A stretch of 64,000 nucleotides of DNA from Lathyrus oleraceus (taxonomy: Eukaryota; Streptophyta; Magnoliopsida; Fabales; Fabaceae), in NCBI RefSeq assembly GCF_024323335.1, contig NC_066580.1:137469648-137533647 (forward strand). Direction: 5' to 3'. Position numbers and translations under genes: made by a program. Positions 1 to 12,274 of the stretch are shown one piece after another. Under the pieces are notes generated by a model, which saw nothing but the letters and a program-made list of their open reading frames with translations, searched no databases and was not told the DNA's origin. Position 1 is the first letter of the stretch, and the number at the start of each line of letters is the position of its first letter.

Positions 1-2234
1 TGGCAAGCAATGTTCAAAATGCACACACATACAAAAACCCTAGACAAAAATAAATCCAGGCCAGGCACAACTTTGATTTTCATGTTGATAAAAAAGTAGA
101 GAGAAAAAGGAAACTACTGCAAAAAATACCATGTCAATTGGATGATTATTGAATTAGTTATGAATTTTCTAAAATGCAAATGGAAAATGAAATAAAAATT
201 GAATGGAAAATGAATTAATAGGAAATATTTGAATTAATTTCGAAAATTGGATTTGGCGCCTAATCCCTAAACGCCGCGTTTCATTAACATTGGCCAGAGC
301 CAATCAGCGCTCAGCATGGCGCTCTCCCATGACCAATAAGATTCAAACCCTAGCATGCTTAGGCAACGGTTTAACAGGACTTTTGGAAACAGAAAAGCGT
401 GGCATATGCAAGAGGAAAACCATGACCAAAACACTTGTATCATCTTCTCCATTAAACCGCGCCATGAACAGTAAATAGAGCATGAACTCGATGAACAAAA
501 TCTCCAGAAATTTAAGATACGCATATATTCATGAAGCACACACACCACACATCACGAATCAAGCAAACATCAAGCATTTATCATCCTAAATCATGTGGAT
601 CGAGTAAAAAACAAATTCAACATGAAACTTTAAACACTCGATTCTCAGTGAATAATGCACGGTTTTAAATGATTTTAAGCTCAGCATGTTCACAAGAAAG
701 AGATCTACAAGAATCACATAATAAAATTGAGAAAAGAGAGAGTCGAATTCGTGACCTCTTGAAGAGCAGTTTGGAAATTCGTGTGTTCCAGGCCTTGTAG
801 TGCTCAGATCTTCCTCTAGCAAGCTTGTGGAGTGGATTGGATGAGGTTTGGATGTTCAATTGGTCACGATTCCACAGATTCAAGATTTTACCATTGTTGA
901 GTTCTTGCTTTGAGCAGCTCCAAATTTGCACGAATTCAAGTGGTTCTTGCTTGAATATTGATCAGTGATGATGCTAGATGACGAACTAAGCAAGAAAATG
1001 CAAATTGCTTGAAGAAAATGAGAGAAAAATTTGAGAGAAATTTGAGAGAAAAATTGTAGATCTGAAATTTGTGAAGTGTGGTTATGATTTTCTGTTAGGG
1101 TTTTGGTTTAAATACTCTCTACTAATCACCCTCTAAACATGATTAACCAATTGGTAATGGAAATGATTAAAATGGAGGTGTTTTGACAAAAATGGGATTT
1201 TCACCCTTGCATGGAAAATGGTGCATGAACAGTACACGAATGCAAGCTATTTTCACTCAAAATGAATTTTTAAAATCAATTGAAATGGCAAAATATTCAA
1301 ATGATTTACCAAATTTAAATTGTGAAATTTCCCTCCAAAAAATCAAGATTTTGCAAATGATCATGTGATGATGATTGATGCAATGCAAGGCAAGATTATG
1401 AAATTATAGGTCATGACAACAATTTAGCAAAAAGAGCCACATGATTTGGAGCATTGGTTGAGAAGTTATGCACATTTGAACCTCCATGTACACTTGGCCA
1501 TGTTTTGATCATATCTCCTTAACCACACATGAGAAATGGATGATCTTGGACTTTTTGGAAATGGGAGAGAAAGATCTACAACTTTCATGTTCAACAAAAT
1601 TTCATTTGAAGCTTTCTTGATGATGTAATCTTGAGGAGAAAACCTTTCCATTTTTGGAAATTTTGAATTATAGGTCACTTTCTATTTTTGGAAAGTTTTG
1701 ACCTGACTTTATTTTCTTCAATGTTGATGTTTGAAATGTCAAATGAGACCTGTTTGAACATGAATGAAGTATTTCTAATCACTTCCCACCTCCAAATCCA
1801 CAGTTGACTGGGCAGTTGACTGGCTAGGATTTCAGTTGACTGAAGAATGCCTTGAGGAGATTCAAGCCTCTACCACTTGGGGTTTTGATTCAAAATGATG
1901 TCATAGCTCATACAAGCTCTTGTGGATGAATGTGGTGTCCAAATTCCCAAGAATGGCCACCACCTATGGCTCAAATGAATGCATTGACTGCCTTGACTGT
2001 TGATTGCTTCATCTGCAAGATAAGGGTTAGATGACATATTTTTGTACTTTTGGTTAGTGATAAAAGGAAATGCAATGATATACAAAATGCAAAACATGCT
2101 TGGTGATCAAGAACCACTCTCAAAAGATAACCCACCCACAGGAAAGCAGGCAAGATGCACAATGATCCTTAAGGCAATAAAATGATATGATATGATGCCA
2201 TGAGGGATCTTAGGGACAAAATTGGGGTCTTACA
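1..2234 (-). mobile_element. Ogre-type LTR, partial at the left window edge
   Basis: On the minus strand this begins at 2234 with TGTAAGACCCCAATTTTG, the kind of 5' end seen on Ogre-group LTRs, and continues leftward out of the window. Its U3 part resembles the LTR at 5459-10273: both contain the phrase 'gatctacaactttcatgtt' (near 1575 and 9481) and the same order of AT-rich blocks, but they have diverged too far to be two LTRs of one element. It interrupts a MULE transposase reading frame that resumes at 2235. It could be the 5' LTR of an element lying to the left or a solo LTR; the missing left end prevents a decision. Confidence 0.75.
1107..1114 (-). promoter_or_regulatory. Possible TATA box of the left Ogre LTR
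   Basis: TATTTAAA on the minus strand lies about 1.1 kb inside the LTR, followed by TA-poor sequence. It would be the Pol II promoter of the element. The motif is a weak match and only its position supports it. Confidence 0.3.
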
Positions 2235-2407
2235 GAACCCAAAGTGCGTCCAAGAAATGTGGATGCCCATTTAAAATTAGGTCAACTCCGACGAAAGATG
2301 GGTCTGGTTGGAAGATTGATGTAAAATGTGGGTTACATAATCATGGTTTACCTGATAGATTAGAAGGTCATTCCTTTATTGGTAGGTTGACCACAGATGA
2401 GAAACAA
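2235..2407 (+). pseudogene. MULE transposase fragment, N-terminal FAR1-like zinc-binding domain
   Basis: Translation from about 2240 gives KKCGCPFKIR followed by WKIDVKCGLHNHGL and ends near TTDEKQH. This is the C..H..H pattern of the FAR1-type DNA-binding domain at the front of many plant Mutator-like transposases. The start of the protein is cut off by the LTR ending at 2234. The end is cut off by the truncated Ogre, and the protein picks up again at 10274 after a gap of about 14-18 residues judged from the family. The fragment would bind element ends; here it is dead. Both junctions are visible, and the domain call rests on recognition of the motif. Confidence 0.75.
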
Positions 2408-2692
2408 CATTCAGCATTTGATTTCATCATACGGATCAGAGATATATGATTTAGCAAAATACCACCCAACCATGTGTGTGTGTCGTGTGAGTGCATTCGG
2501 TAAAGCAAATAAAGCTTGAAAATCAACCACAGAATGAAAATAGTCCTCACATAGCAAAATGCACAAGAAGTGCCATAGTCATACATCAAGCTAATACAAA
2601 TCCAATACAATTCTCCAGAATCAGGAAGGAAAATACAAGCAAATGAATTCCATCAACATGCCTGACGATAATCCAACACAAATGACAAAGGT

Positions 2693-4414
2693 CTAGCCGG
2701 ATGAGGGTCCCACAGAAGGCCCTATATCATCAACCATCTTCGCGAACTCTGCGGCGAACCTGAGCTCGGTGTTCTCTTGCTGTAATCTCCCCACCTCTTT
2801 CTGATGAATCTTCATCTGCCTGAAATAATGATCTCTCTCAGCAATGTAGTGATCTCTCTCGGCGATGATCTTCAGGTTCTCTGATTCCTTGATCTTCAGC
2901 TTGGCTTCCCACTCAGCAATGAGAACTCGGACTCTGTCGTCCCTCTGATCTCTCACGAGGATTTGCCTCCTCTTCTCATCTTCAATGACCCTTGAAGCTC
3001 TGGCTAGCTTTTCCTTCGTGATGTCATGCTCCCTTGTGGACGATGCTAAAGCCTGATTGACCTTCCCATAGTAGGCAGTATCCATCTCAAAGCGCTTTGC
3101 TTCCAAGGCATGTCGCTTGTCTTGATCCTCCATCTTCACTCTAATCTCCTGGTTGGCCATCTGAATACGAGCAACACTCATCTCCAATTCAGCTTTCTCT
3201 GCAAGCAACTGATCTCTGGCTCTCTTCATCTCGAGGAATTCTTCCATACTGACAGAAGCACGCGGACCCTCGATCATAGGACACCACGGATCACCTCCAG
3301 GAAATGGCAAATGTGTAATCTCGATCCTCTTCCGAAGCCAATCATCAAATAGAGGAAAATACCGGCTGTTGACCTTGCCAAAAGGAACCTTGCCCTTTCT
3401 CTGAATGTTACGCCATTACCCAGACACTTGTATCAACTTGGCCTGATCACCCTCAGTTGAGAAGTAAAAGGACTCCTGAATCTCTCGCTCGAGAGGAGGA
3501 ACCTCCATGGCAAACCCCATCTGTCTCCTAAGAAGCGTTGGATTGTAATTGATGCAACCCTGAACACCTATGAGAGGCACATTGGGAAATCTCCCACAGC
3601 TATATATGAAATCCCGTCCAGCCATACCATTATGAGTCCAAGCTATGTCAGCAGCCCGCAAACCCATCAATCTGACCGACCACTTGACCGTAGGATCAAG
3701 AGAAGCAAAAGCACCTCGGGAAGGCAAATACCCCATAAACCATCTGAATAGCATCTGAGCACAACATCGGATCAGACCACCACGCCGCTTCTCATTCCTG
3801 TTATGAACCGAGTAGTAGACATCTCCGACCAGAGTAGGAATAGGGTTCCTCTGCATGAACAATCTGATAGCATTATGGTCGACAAAGCTCTTCTGATTAG
3901 GAAACAGAATGATCCCATAAATGCTCACAGCAATCAAAGCACAGACCGTCTTCCAATTACCCGCAGCAGCATGTTCCTTGGCTTTGGCTTCCAAGAAACT
4001 CAAATGAAAACCGGGTAATTTTCCTTTCTCCTTCAAACCCTCCTTGATCATCTCCGGGCTCAAATAAAGAGCACGAGAAATCCCAAGGACGTCAGGCACT
4101 CCTCTAATAGCACAGAAAGGAATCTGATCTCGGATCGGAATACCCAAGATACTAGCATAATCCTCCATCAGAGGCCCCAACAAGTAGTCCGGGAATACAA
4201 AACATCTCAGCCCCGGGTCATAGAACTGGAGAAGAGTATGAATGGCGCTTCTGTCGCTGTCAGTGAGCCTGAAAACCATCTTCAGAATACTACCGTATGA
4301 CTCCCTAAACATCCCCACATGGTCGGGCGTGATCAATGCTATCATCTCTCTCAGCTCGTCAATCTCTGGGTTGAAGAAGCTATAGACAACATCGTCTTTC
4401 AAACCAGTTCTCAT
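2693..4414 (-). pseudogene. Ogre ORF1 protein (DUF7745-like plus coiled coil), one premature stop
   Basis: A 574-codon frame on the minus strand is broken by one TAA at 3416-3418 and otherwise stays in phase. The first 332 residues (start MRTGLKDDVVYSFFNPEIDE) resemble the plant DUF7745 family, which is the extra ORF1 placed upstream of gag in Ogre. Residues after the stop form a long charged helical region with heptad-like E/K/R/L spacing (SMEEFLEMKRARDQLLAEK onward), a likely coiled coil. The role of ORF1 is unknown. The ATG at 4414 is the first in the open frame after the leader. The single stop suggests fairly recent loss. Confidence 0.8.
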
Positions 4415-5439
4415 ATCTGAGCAGAAAGTCTCTCAACCAGGATCTTGATCGAAAATGTCCCTGCATATGGATAAACATGTGTTAGATGCAAGTAAATGCA
4501 AGATGTAATGATGCTAATGAATGAATGCAATGCCTTGTGCCATCCTCCAAGTCATCTGATCATCTGTTGCTCTGAATCACAGCCCTGATCTCTGAACCGA
4601 TCACAACCATCTGAAGGAAAATGTAACCACAAATCCAACTCAAGGGTTCCGAAATAAACGGAAGATACATCACCATTATCATCATCAAACAATCTCTGAG
4701 CAGATACCCATAACCATCTGAATCGGCCCGGGGAATCCTGAAATAAACGGATCCCCACTGATAAATACTCGGACAGCACTCCGGCGTCTCAGAAATAAAC
4801 GGCCATAAATCCGACTTATAAATATGACTCTGATCAACGGAACCAAAAGTCACCATCAAAGTCACTGTCTGATCATGCATCTGAAATAATCACCCTCCCC
4901 TCACAGGTAAATTCTAATCAGGTTATCCTAATGCGGATAATAGTCTCGACAATCGGGCAGAGATACTCAATGGGTTTGCCCTTTCGGGTGTGCCATTGTA
5001 GCTCCCTTAAGATCGTCTAAACCAAAGATCCGGGAAATGATCGGTCACCGGAGTCAATAGCCCAAAAGAGATAACCCAACCAAAGTGGAGCGCTCCACAA
5101 AGGAAGAGCTCTCAGATGAACCTCGTCCGGCTTGTGGTATGTCACGTTGCAACAATATGCTAATAAAACAAATGAGGAACGTGAGACCACACTAATCCTA
5201 GGTGTACACTCGGGCCTGGGTTTTAGCCCCACTCAGAACACCCACCCCAAACAGAGGAACCACCTGCACAGAGGACGGCAACATGACAGTATGATGCATG
5301 CGAATATTTATGCAAATATATATGGTCATAATAATAAATGCAATAAATAACACAACACAAGCAACCTAAACTATCCTAGAACGCTAGGAGAGACTCGCTT
5401 AGGGAAGATGGACCAGCACAGATCAACACCTCAGGTATT
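4415..5439 (-). other. Ogre leader between primer site and ORF1
   Basis: About 1 kb without a credible coding frame. The phrase GAAATAAACGG (plus strand) recurs at 4651, 4740 and 4792, so a degenerate short repeat lies in the untranslated leader. Nothing else is recognisable. Confidence 0.6.
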
Positions 5440-5456
5440 CCCCAGCAGAGTCGCCA
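5440..5456 (-). other. Primer binding site, tRNA-Arg type
   Basis: The minus strand reads TGGCGACTCTGCTGGGG two bases after the LTR end. This primer site, described as complementary to tRNA-Arg, is typical of Ogre and related Tat elements, and it fixes the orientation of the element. Confidence 0.85.
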
Positions 5457-5458
5457 GC

Positions 5459-8400
5459 TGTCGCATCCGCGAAAAACAACCGGCGGGCTGAAACAAAAAC
5501 AACACAGAGCCGCCACCGTGCGTTATTTATCCCAACAGAGGGAAAGGAAACGCTCAGAGTAAACCTGGAAAAAGCATGGTCTCGCGACCAAAGAGAAAGG
5601 GTACGGGAGTCGGTTACGCAAGGGGAAGGTATTAGCACCCCTCACGTCCGTCGTACTCGACGGGATCCACGCTCTAAAAGAAAGAAAAGGTTGCTAAACA
5701 AACATCACACACACACCGAAGACAACACAGGTGGGGTAAAAGAGGAGAGGGCTCGCTAGGACATCGCATCCTATGCCTACGTATCTCGTCTGGAACGAGA
5801 ATCAGAGCTGCCGTAGTTCGGCTTACGCACGCCAAACTAGACACACACAAACACAGGCAAACCTGGAACCCGAACGCCAATCGCTGGACTTACATCGGCT
5901 TCCGAACCAAACAAACACACTCAGGATACGGACAGCCAATCGCTGGGCTTACATCCATATCCTGACACACAAGAGGATTAACAAGCAAACACACACAAAA
6001 AGAAAAAAAAGTGCCCGGAGAGACCTCGCACGGTCTCCTGCCTACGTACCTCATCTGGTATGAGGATCAGGGCGACGTAGTTCCCCTGAAAGGGAAAGAA
6101 ATTCCAACCAGATACAAAGGGAGACACACTACTAGGGAGCTGGACTCGAGCCTAGGTGTTATCATGCATCATTGCCCTATGTTATGGTTTCTACCTACTT
6201 GCACAACAGCAAGCTAATCCTAACCAGGAAAAACAAAGCATGCAAGCATAAACAAAACATATCAGACATTCACAAGTAGCACACACTATATCCAGTCAAG
6301 TGAGGCTCAAACAAGGGTGAGGCTGCGAGAGCAAGCCAACTGTACAGGGTAGTGTTCGCTCTTAACCCTGACATTGAGAGTCAGGGTGAAGCAGATGAAA
6401 GGTGAGTGAAGATTAGACTTCACAGCTCTTATCCCTGGCCAGGGAGAGCTTCAGACAAAGGAGTGTGGGTCCAGAAAGTGGGAACCCTTCTACACTCAAG
6501 ACTCTGACTCGACTGTACAACTGTACAAGATCTTGGGTTAATGTCCCAATGCATCAACACAGTGGTGTGAGCAGAGGGACGACTCAACAAGAATAGCAGG
6601 GGATGGATTGCACATCCCTTGGGTTCTGCCAATTGCCTTAATCAAGGTCTTTACCTGCTTGGGGACAAAATTAAACAATCACAAACATTGCCTCTTAAGG
6701 AGGACTTCAGACAATTGCCTGGCCAAGTAACAGGCCAGGTCTTCCAGACTACATGGAGACAAGAGAGTCTACCTCAATTGGTTTATACAACCAAGCAACA
6801 GCAAAGCAAGTTCTTAAAGAACTAAAGCGACTAATGTACCTGAAATCAATCAAGTACAGTCAGTATACCAGACAAACCAACATTAAACAGCAAAAGTCAA
6901 ACACAAGTTAATGCACACAAGTGCAAGCCATGAGCTCAAACTCAAGCATCAAACCCTACAACACAAAGTCAAGGTTATTCCTAAACAATTCACAAGTCAA
7001 CTTAATTAACTTGCATTTTCCTCCTTAAGGCATTTGCATCTCAACCTGAAAATCCAAACCAAACATGAGAAACAAGACCACTAGGCCAAGCCTAGGGTCC
7101 AAAGGAGATGAAAAAATCAAAACAGCAAGTGAAAATTATCCAAAATCACAATTAAACAATTTAGAAACAAATCCCATTGGTCCCATGCTCATATCATTCA
7201 CCACTATCATTTCATGCACAAAAAGGTATCACACATGCAATTTGCAACTTCAAAAGACCAAACAGAATGATCAACATCAAATCCATACCAAAACAATTCA
7301 ATTAATTCCACAAAAATTCAAGTCTAAACAGAACATATCCAATGAATAGCATGTCAAATTTCAGCTCAATTGGACAAAAGGAAGTAGGTCAATGAAAATC
7401 AGAAAGTTCAGACAATTTCAAACAAGCCAACACAAGGCATCAAAACAATCATCAACCTCCAATAATCATAAAACAGTGACAACATATGATAAATGAATGG
7501 GATCAAAACCATAATGACCTATAATGTGTCTACAATCCACATGTCAAATTTCACATCCATCCAATTAATCATGAGAATTTCACAAATCAAATGCCAACAT
7601 GTGTCACAAAATGAGCCAACAGAAGAGAAAATCTCAATCAATTAGGAAATGCCAACAATAAATCCAGAAAAATTCACATGTCATCTCAACATACATATGC
7701 TCATACATGCAAAAAATTAGCTCAATTCAACATTCCTAAGCAAGGCAAATAAAATCATGAAGTTCATCAAGCTTGGTGTGACACAAATTGTCACACCTCT
7801 AATCAAAAATTCATATCTCCTCAACCAGGTATCCAAAAATTACAAACTGCATACCAAAATCACCATCAAAGAGTCCAGAATAAGCACAAAAAATTTCATG
7901 AATTTATTTGGAAATATCATCATTTCATAAGTGATATGGTGAAACATGTACAAAATGAACACATTCAATCAAACCTTAGGCATTTTGATTTTTTACACGT
8001 GCACAAAAATCACAAAAATCACCATTAAATTCTACACATTACAAGAAACATCATGAAAAAAACCTCACAAAAATTGGACAAGAAATGAATGATTTGTGAA
8101 TTTTTTAAGAACATAGATCAAAATGAAATAACAATGAAAAAGAAAAATGAAATAATATTAATTAATATGAACCAGTGGCATAAGCGTAATATTTAAACGC
8201 ACAGGCAAAACGACGTCGCCTCAATTAAATGCCATGGCGCGCTCCTATTGGTCCAAACCCGCGGCAAACACCAATTCAAAACGGAAATGGAAATAAGCGG
8301 ATCAAACACACATTTCATCGTGTTCTTGAGCAAGAACACTTCAGATTTTCCAGAAAATGATGATGAACATTTTTCATCCAAAACGAGCAAACTATACATC

Positions 8401-10273
8401 ATTGGAACCGTCTCTCAACCTAGATCATGGATATGTAACTAGTTTCTCCTAACTCTCAACATGTTAACCGGATCGATCGAAAAAAGAAATGCACATCAAA
8501 CTTCAACTCACGATTTCTCATCCGATACTTAACCAAATCAAAAACTATAAACAGAATGATGATCTACAGTCAAAGACCTACAAAAGCCATATAATAGTTC
8601 ATGCAATGGAGGAAATCAAAACTCTACCTCTTGGAGATTGCAGATCGCGAATCTCGTGTTTCCAAGCTTGAAAAGGTGAAACAGATGCAGTTCCTTGATG
8701 TGGAAGTTGATAGCAACGATTACCTCAGCTCAAAACAGCTCCAAGTGCAAGAATCATGAAGTTGCCATTGTAGATCAAGCTTTCCAACAGTCCAATTCAG
8801 CAAGCTTTGGCCACGAATTCAATGAAACAGTCCTTCACCAAGGCTTATGGAGCATGGATCAAGCAAGAATCAACAAGATTGATGAGGAATTCAATGAAAA
8901 TTGATGAAAAAAGTATGAAGAAGTTTGGAGAATTTTGAGAGAAATGGAGGGAAAAGCAGTTAGATCCTTGAAGAATGTGATGTCATTACCAATTTCTGTT
9001 ATGATTAACATTATATACCACATCCTTAATCCACTCCTTAATCCAAATTAGCAAAAATGACATGTATTAGTGAAAATGCAATTTCAAGTGAAAGTCCAAA
9101 ATTAGCCTTTTCTAAATCAGGCCAATATGACAGCAAAAACCAGCTGGAGCAAGTCTAAAATGATGTATGTGATGTGTTGGAATGAGCCTTATGTGCCAAT
9201 GCCTTGTATTTCACAAAGTCACTTGTTTTCCCACCAATTTTCAAATAATCCACTTGAAAAATGACTTTTTGCATTGCTTATTTTTGATGAATTTTGCCCA
9301 TGCATCATGAAAGTACATGTGAAATGGGGTTTGCTCAAAGAAAGATCATCCATTTTGGCCATTCCATGTGAAAGTTATGCCACTTTGAATTTAGGCATTT
9401 TTGGAAAATGATTGGACCATAACTTGTCAACCATTCATGAGAAATTCAAGTTCTTGGACTTTTTAGAAAGGTGAGAGCAAGATCTACAACTTTCATGTTG
9501 AACAAAATTTCATTTGAAGCATTTTTGGACATATAATTTTGAAGTGAAAAACTTTCCATTTTTGGAAACTTTCATTACAAGTCACTTTCCATTTCTGGCA
9601 ATTTTTTGTCTGACTTTATTTTCTTCATTCTTGATGTTTGAAATGTCAAATGAAACTTGTTCAGACATGAATGAAGTACATCCAACTCTCTCCCACCTCC
9701 AAATCCACCAAATCAAGCACAGTTGACCACAGTTGACTTTCAATTGATAGATGAATTTGGCTATGCATTGATCAAGTTGAGCCTCAAACTCCTGATGACA
9801 TGGCTCAATGATGAAACCCTAGCTTCCATAAGCTCAATATAATCACATGATGATCCCCATATTCATTGTAGACCCCATCTCCTTGCCATGCCCTGATTGG
9901 CCCAATGCAAATGATTCAACTGATTAGGGTTGACCAGTGGTCAAAACCCTAATCTCAAGGTACCTGATCAATCTCTTGGATCATATCAAGACCATGATGA
10001 TGATGATGTATCATTTCAAACAAGATGAAGATCAACCTCCTTGACAACCAAGAAACCCTAATTTGTACCACACATCCTCAGATGATTAATGATCAATTCA
10101 ATAAAAACCCTCAGGCTTGAATCCCAACCTCTTATCTTCTGACCAAGACTTGAAGGATGACTTGCTCCATGTTACCACATGATATGAAATATGCAATGCC
10201 TAATGACCTAATAAATGCAATGCAATATGTTAAGCTAATCCCAAGAGAGGAGGGCAAATTTTGAGGTGTTACA
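5459..10273 (-). repeat. 5' LTR of the truncated Ogre (4.8 kb)
   Basis: On the minus strand the LTR starts TGTAACACCTCAAAATTTGC at 10273 and ends GCGGATGCGACA at 5459, directly next to the primer site. A length near 4.8 kb is normal for Ogre, whose LTRs reach several kilobases. The short open frames in it (for example in 7065-7349) are not conserved genes. A TATA-like TATATAA lies at 9011-9017 on the minus strand. No second LTR is present, so the insertion cannot be dated from this window. Confidence 0.85.
9011..9017 (-). promoter_or_regulatory. Possible TATA box of the truncated Ogre LTR
   Basis: TATATAA on the minus strand occurs about 1.26 kb from the LTR start, in a position comparable with the TATTTAAA of the left LTR. 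It could place transcription start near 8980. Support is from motif and position only. Confidence 0.35.
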
Positions 10274-10708
10274 CCTTGCAAGACCGAGATCTTGAGAATG
10301 TCACTCGGATTACGCAAGTATACAAGCATAAGAGTGTGATACAAAAAAAGATATGAGGTCCTAGAAGTGAGATACAACATTTTTTTAAGCTTATTAAGGA
10401 TGCAGGCTATGTGTATTGGAGTAGAAAAAAGGATGACAAGTTCACATTCACCAAATGTCTCTATTTATTGCATTGGTTTTGTTAACCAAAATCATTGGGT
10501 TCAGGTACGTATTTTGTATGACGAGTTATTTTATATGACTTAATATTTTAATTATTTCACTTTATTAAATATATGTTTTAAATATTTTCATCAGGTTAAC
10601 ATGAAAGAGGGGTTTCCGTTGCCAGCGGTCACATTAGATTGGAAGAAGTTTCGTTCTCATACAGTAACATCTTGGATGTTAGGATTTGCAGGACGTCTAC
10701 AACACTGA
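10274..10708 (+). pseudogene. MULE transposase remnant fused to OTU-like C-terminus
   Basis: The frame resumes after the Ogre with LQDRDLENVTRITQVYKHK, a stretch I recognise from FAR1/MULE transposases, followed by IQHFFKLIKDAGYVYWSRKKDD. An internal deletion then joins it to FVNQNHWVQ and VNMKEGFPLPAVTLDW, separated by a 90-base GT-AG segment at 10505-10594 that looks like an intron. The second part resembles the end of an OTU-type cysteine protease domain, with NHW supplying the expected histidine; such domains occur in some plant MULEs. At least one stop interrupts the first part. The DDE core is gone, so the gene is dead. Confidence 0.7.
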
Positions 10709-10883
10709 CAATTACTTACGCCTATATTAGCATGAATATGTACTCAAAACATGAATATGTAATCAAAACATGATAATTATATTATGTATATTATATTCAG
10801 TTCTAATGTGATCGAGAAATATACAAAGCTTCAAATAAATATGTAATCAAAACATGAATATTTTCTAAAACTTAATACATAAA
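10709..10883. other. AT-rich spacer between convergent MULE and PMD remnants
   Basis: Contains repeats of 'acatgaatatgtaatcaaaa' (near 10749 and 10842) and no coding signal. It separates the 3' ends of the plus-strand transposase remnant and the minus-strand PMD pseudogene. Confidence 0.5.
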
Positions 10884-11331
10884 TCAATGTGAACGAGAAA
10901 TATGAAAAGCTTCAAATAAATCTGCAAACTGTGGATCTTCCTCTTCGGTATTAACCTGTCTCAAATAACGATGAATCAATGTAGATACACGAGCCCAATT
11001 AGGATCAGATGGTCCTGCGTCATAAACAGGAACTGGTACCTCTCTTGGATCGTCACGATGGGGAGGGACCAAACGTGGATGCGAAACACAATAATACCAC
11101 TCCAGATAACCATCTTCTACATCAGAAGGAGTGGTGGCCAAGGTAGTTGGACGGATCACAGCGATAACGCTCTGATGGTAACCAATCCAATCAACATCAA
11201 TATCAACCGCCATCATACAATCAAGAGGTGGGGATGGAACATACTACTTGTACCCGAACTGACGTAAACATCTATCAGGCAAGTATGGAACAACTGTGTC
11301 ACCCCACATCAAACACCCCTTGTAGAGACAT
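10884..11331 (-). pseudogene. PMD (PP7-long-form-like) pseudogene, 3' part
   Basis: The minus-strand frame from the copia insertion point reads CLYKGCLMWGDTVVPYLPDR, then LRQFGYKQYVP and, after MMAVDIDVDWIGYHQ, GYLEWYYCVSHPRLVPP, ending with a stop at 10884. This is the C-terminal half of the plant mobile domain found in proteins annotated 'serine/threonine-protein phosphatase 7 long form homolog', in spite of having no phosphatase domain. The 5' part lies at 36593-37776 on the other side of the copia element, and the reading frame matches across the insertion. PMD proteins MAIN and MAIL1 act in silencing and gene regulation, while many PMD genes travel in MULEs. Confidence 0.85.
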
Positions 11332-12274
11332 TGTTGGTGTAAGCCCTAGAGGCCAATGTTTTTGGTACTTGTATCGAATTATTTATTAATAATAAAAGGC
11401 TTTTTCTTTATTATGGTTGATTAATAAAGTCCCTGGAATAGATAGTCCGTTTAATGTATTAAGTGTGACTTAATCATGAGAGCACATTAAACATAAGGAC
11501 ACTATTCTTAAAGTATCCGTAGTCGAGCTTTAGTGTGAAGTGGGATAACATTAAAGCATTAACACTATTATGTTTGTAGACAGATGATCACATCTTATGG
11601 ATCATGGATAAAGAGTTATCAAGTCTTAAACATAGGTATGAATATTAAGAGTAATATTTATACCGGATTGACCCGCTATGAGAATACTATATAGAAAGTT
11701 ATGCAAAGTGTCATAAGTTATTCTCATGGTGATAATGGTGTATACCACTCTTCGACCTGAAACCACTATGGATCCTAGATGTAGAGTCGAGTGCTTTATT
11801 GCTGATCCAACGTTGTCCGTAACTGGATAACCATAAAGACAGTTGATGGGTACTCCACAAAGCATGTTGAGGGACATGAGTGTCCTAGATGGAATTTGCC
11901 CATCCTGCGTAACAGGATAAATGTCTATGGGCCCAATATTGAACTGGACAAGGATGACACGGTCTATACCTTGTGTTCAATATAGACATAAGGGCAAAAG
12001 GGTAATTATACACATAATTATTATCACAGGAGGTTTTGTCAGATCACATGACATTTTCGTGTCTTGGGTAGCAGTGATGTGTTGCTAGATACCGCTCACT
12101 GTTTATTATGTTAAATACGTGATTTAATATAATTGCCAACGCCGCGAAAACCTATAGGGTCACACACAAAGGACGGATTGATGAGAGATAGAGTAACTAA
12201 GGAATACCGTAATGTATGGTGCCCTTAAGTAGAATACAAAATATGGTAAGGTACCAAATACTTAAGTGATTTTG
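11332..12274 (+). repeat. Copia 5' LTR, first segment
   Basis: Begins TGTTGGTGTAAG and matches 35293-36234 of the 3' LTR until a second element enters at TTTTG (12270-12274). Short open frames here mirror ones in the 3' LTR and are not genes. Confidence 0.9.

Larger units (their letters stand above)
2408..10273 (-). mobile_element. Truncated Ogre retrotransposon (LTR, primer site, ORF1 only)
   Basis: Read on the minus strand, the order is 5' LTR (10273 to 5459), tRNA-Arg-type primer site, leader, then ORF1 ending at 2693. Everything downstream in a normal Ogre (gag, pro, pol, 3' LTR) is absent. The left edge near 2408 abuts MULE coding sequence with no LTR end, so the 3' part was lost by deletion together with a few MULE codons. 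The right edge is a clean LTR terminus. The element sits inside a MULE transposase that continues on both sides. Ogre elements are usually 15-25 kb, so well over half is missing. Confidence 0.85.

Noticed and set aside
7065..7349. 94-codon plus-strand open frame in the Ogre LTR
   Set aside because: Low-complexity Lys/Asn/Thr/Gln-rich translation of AT-rich LTR sequence with no counterpart elsewhere.
11626..11877. 83-codon open frame repeated at 35587-35838
   Set aside because: Present because both are copies of the copia LTR; not a gene.
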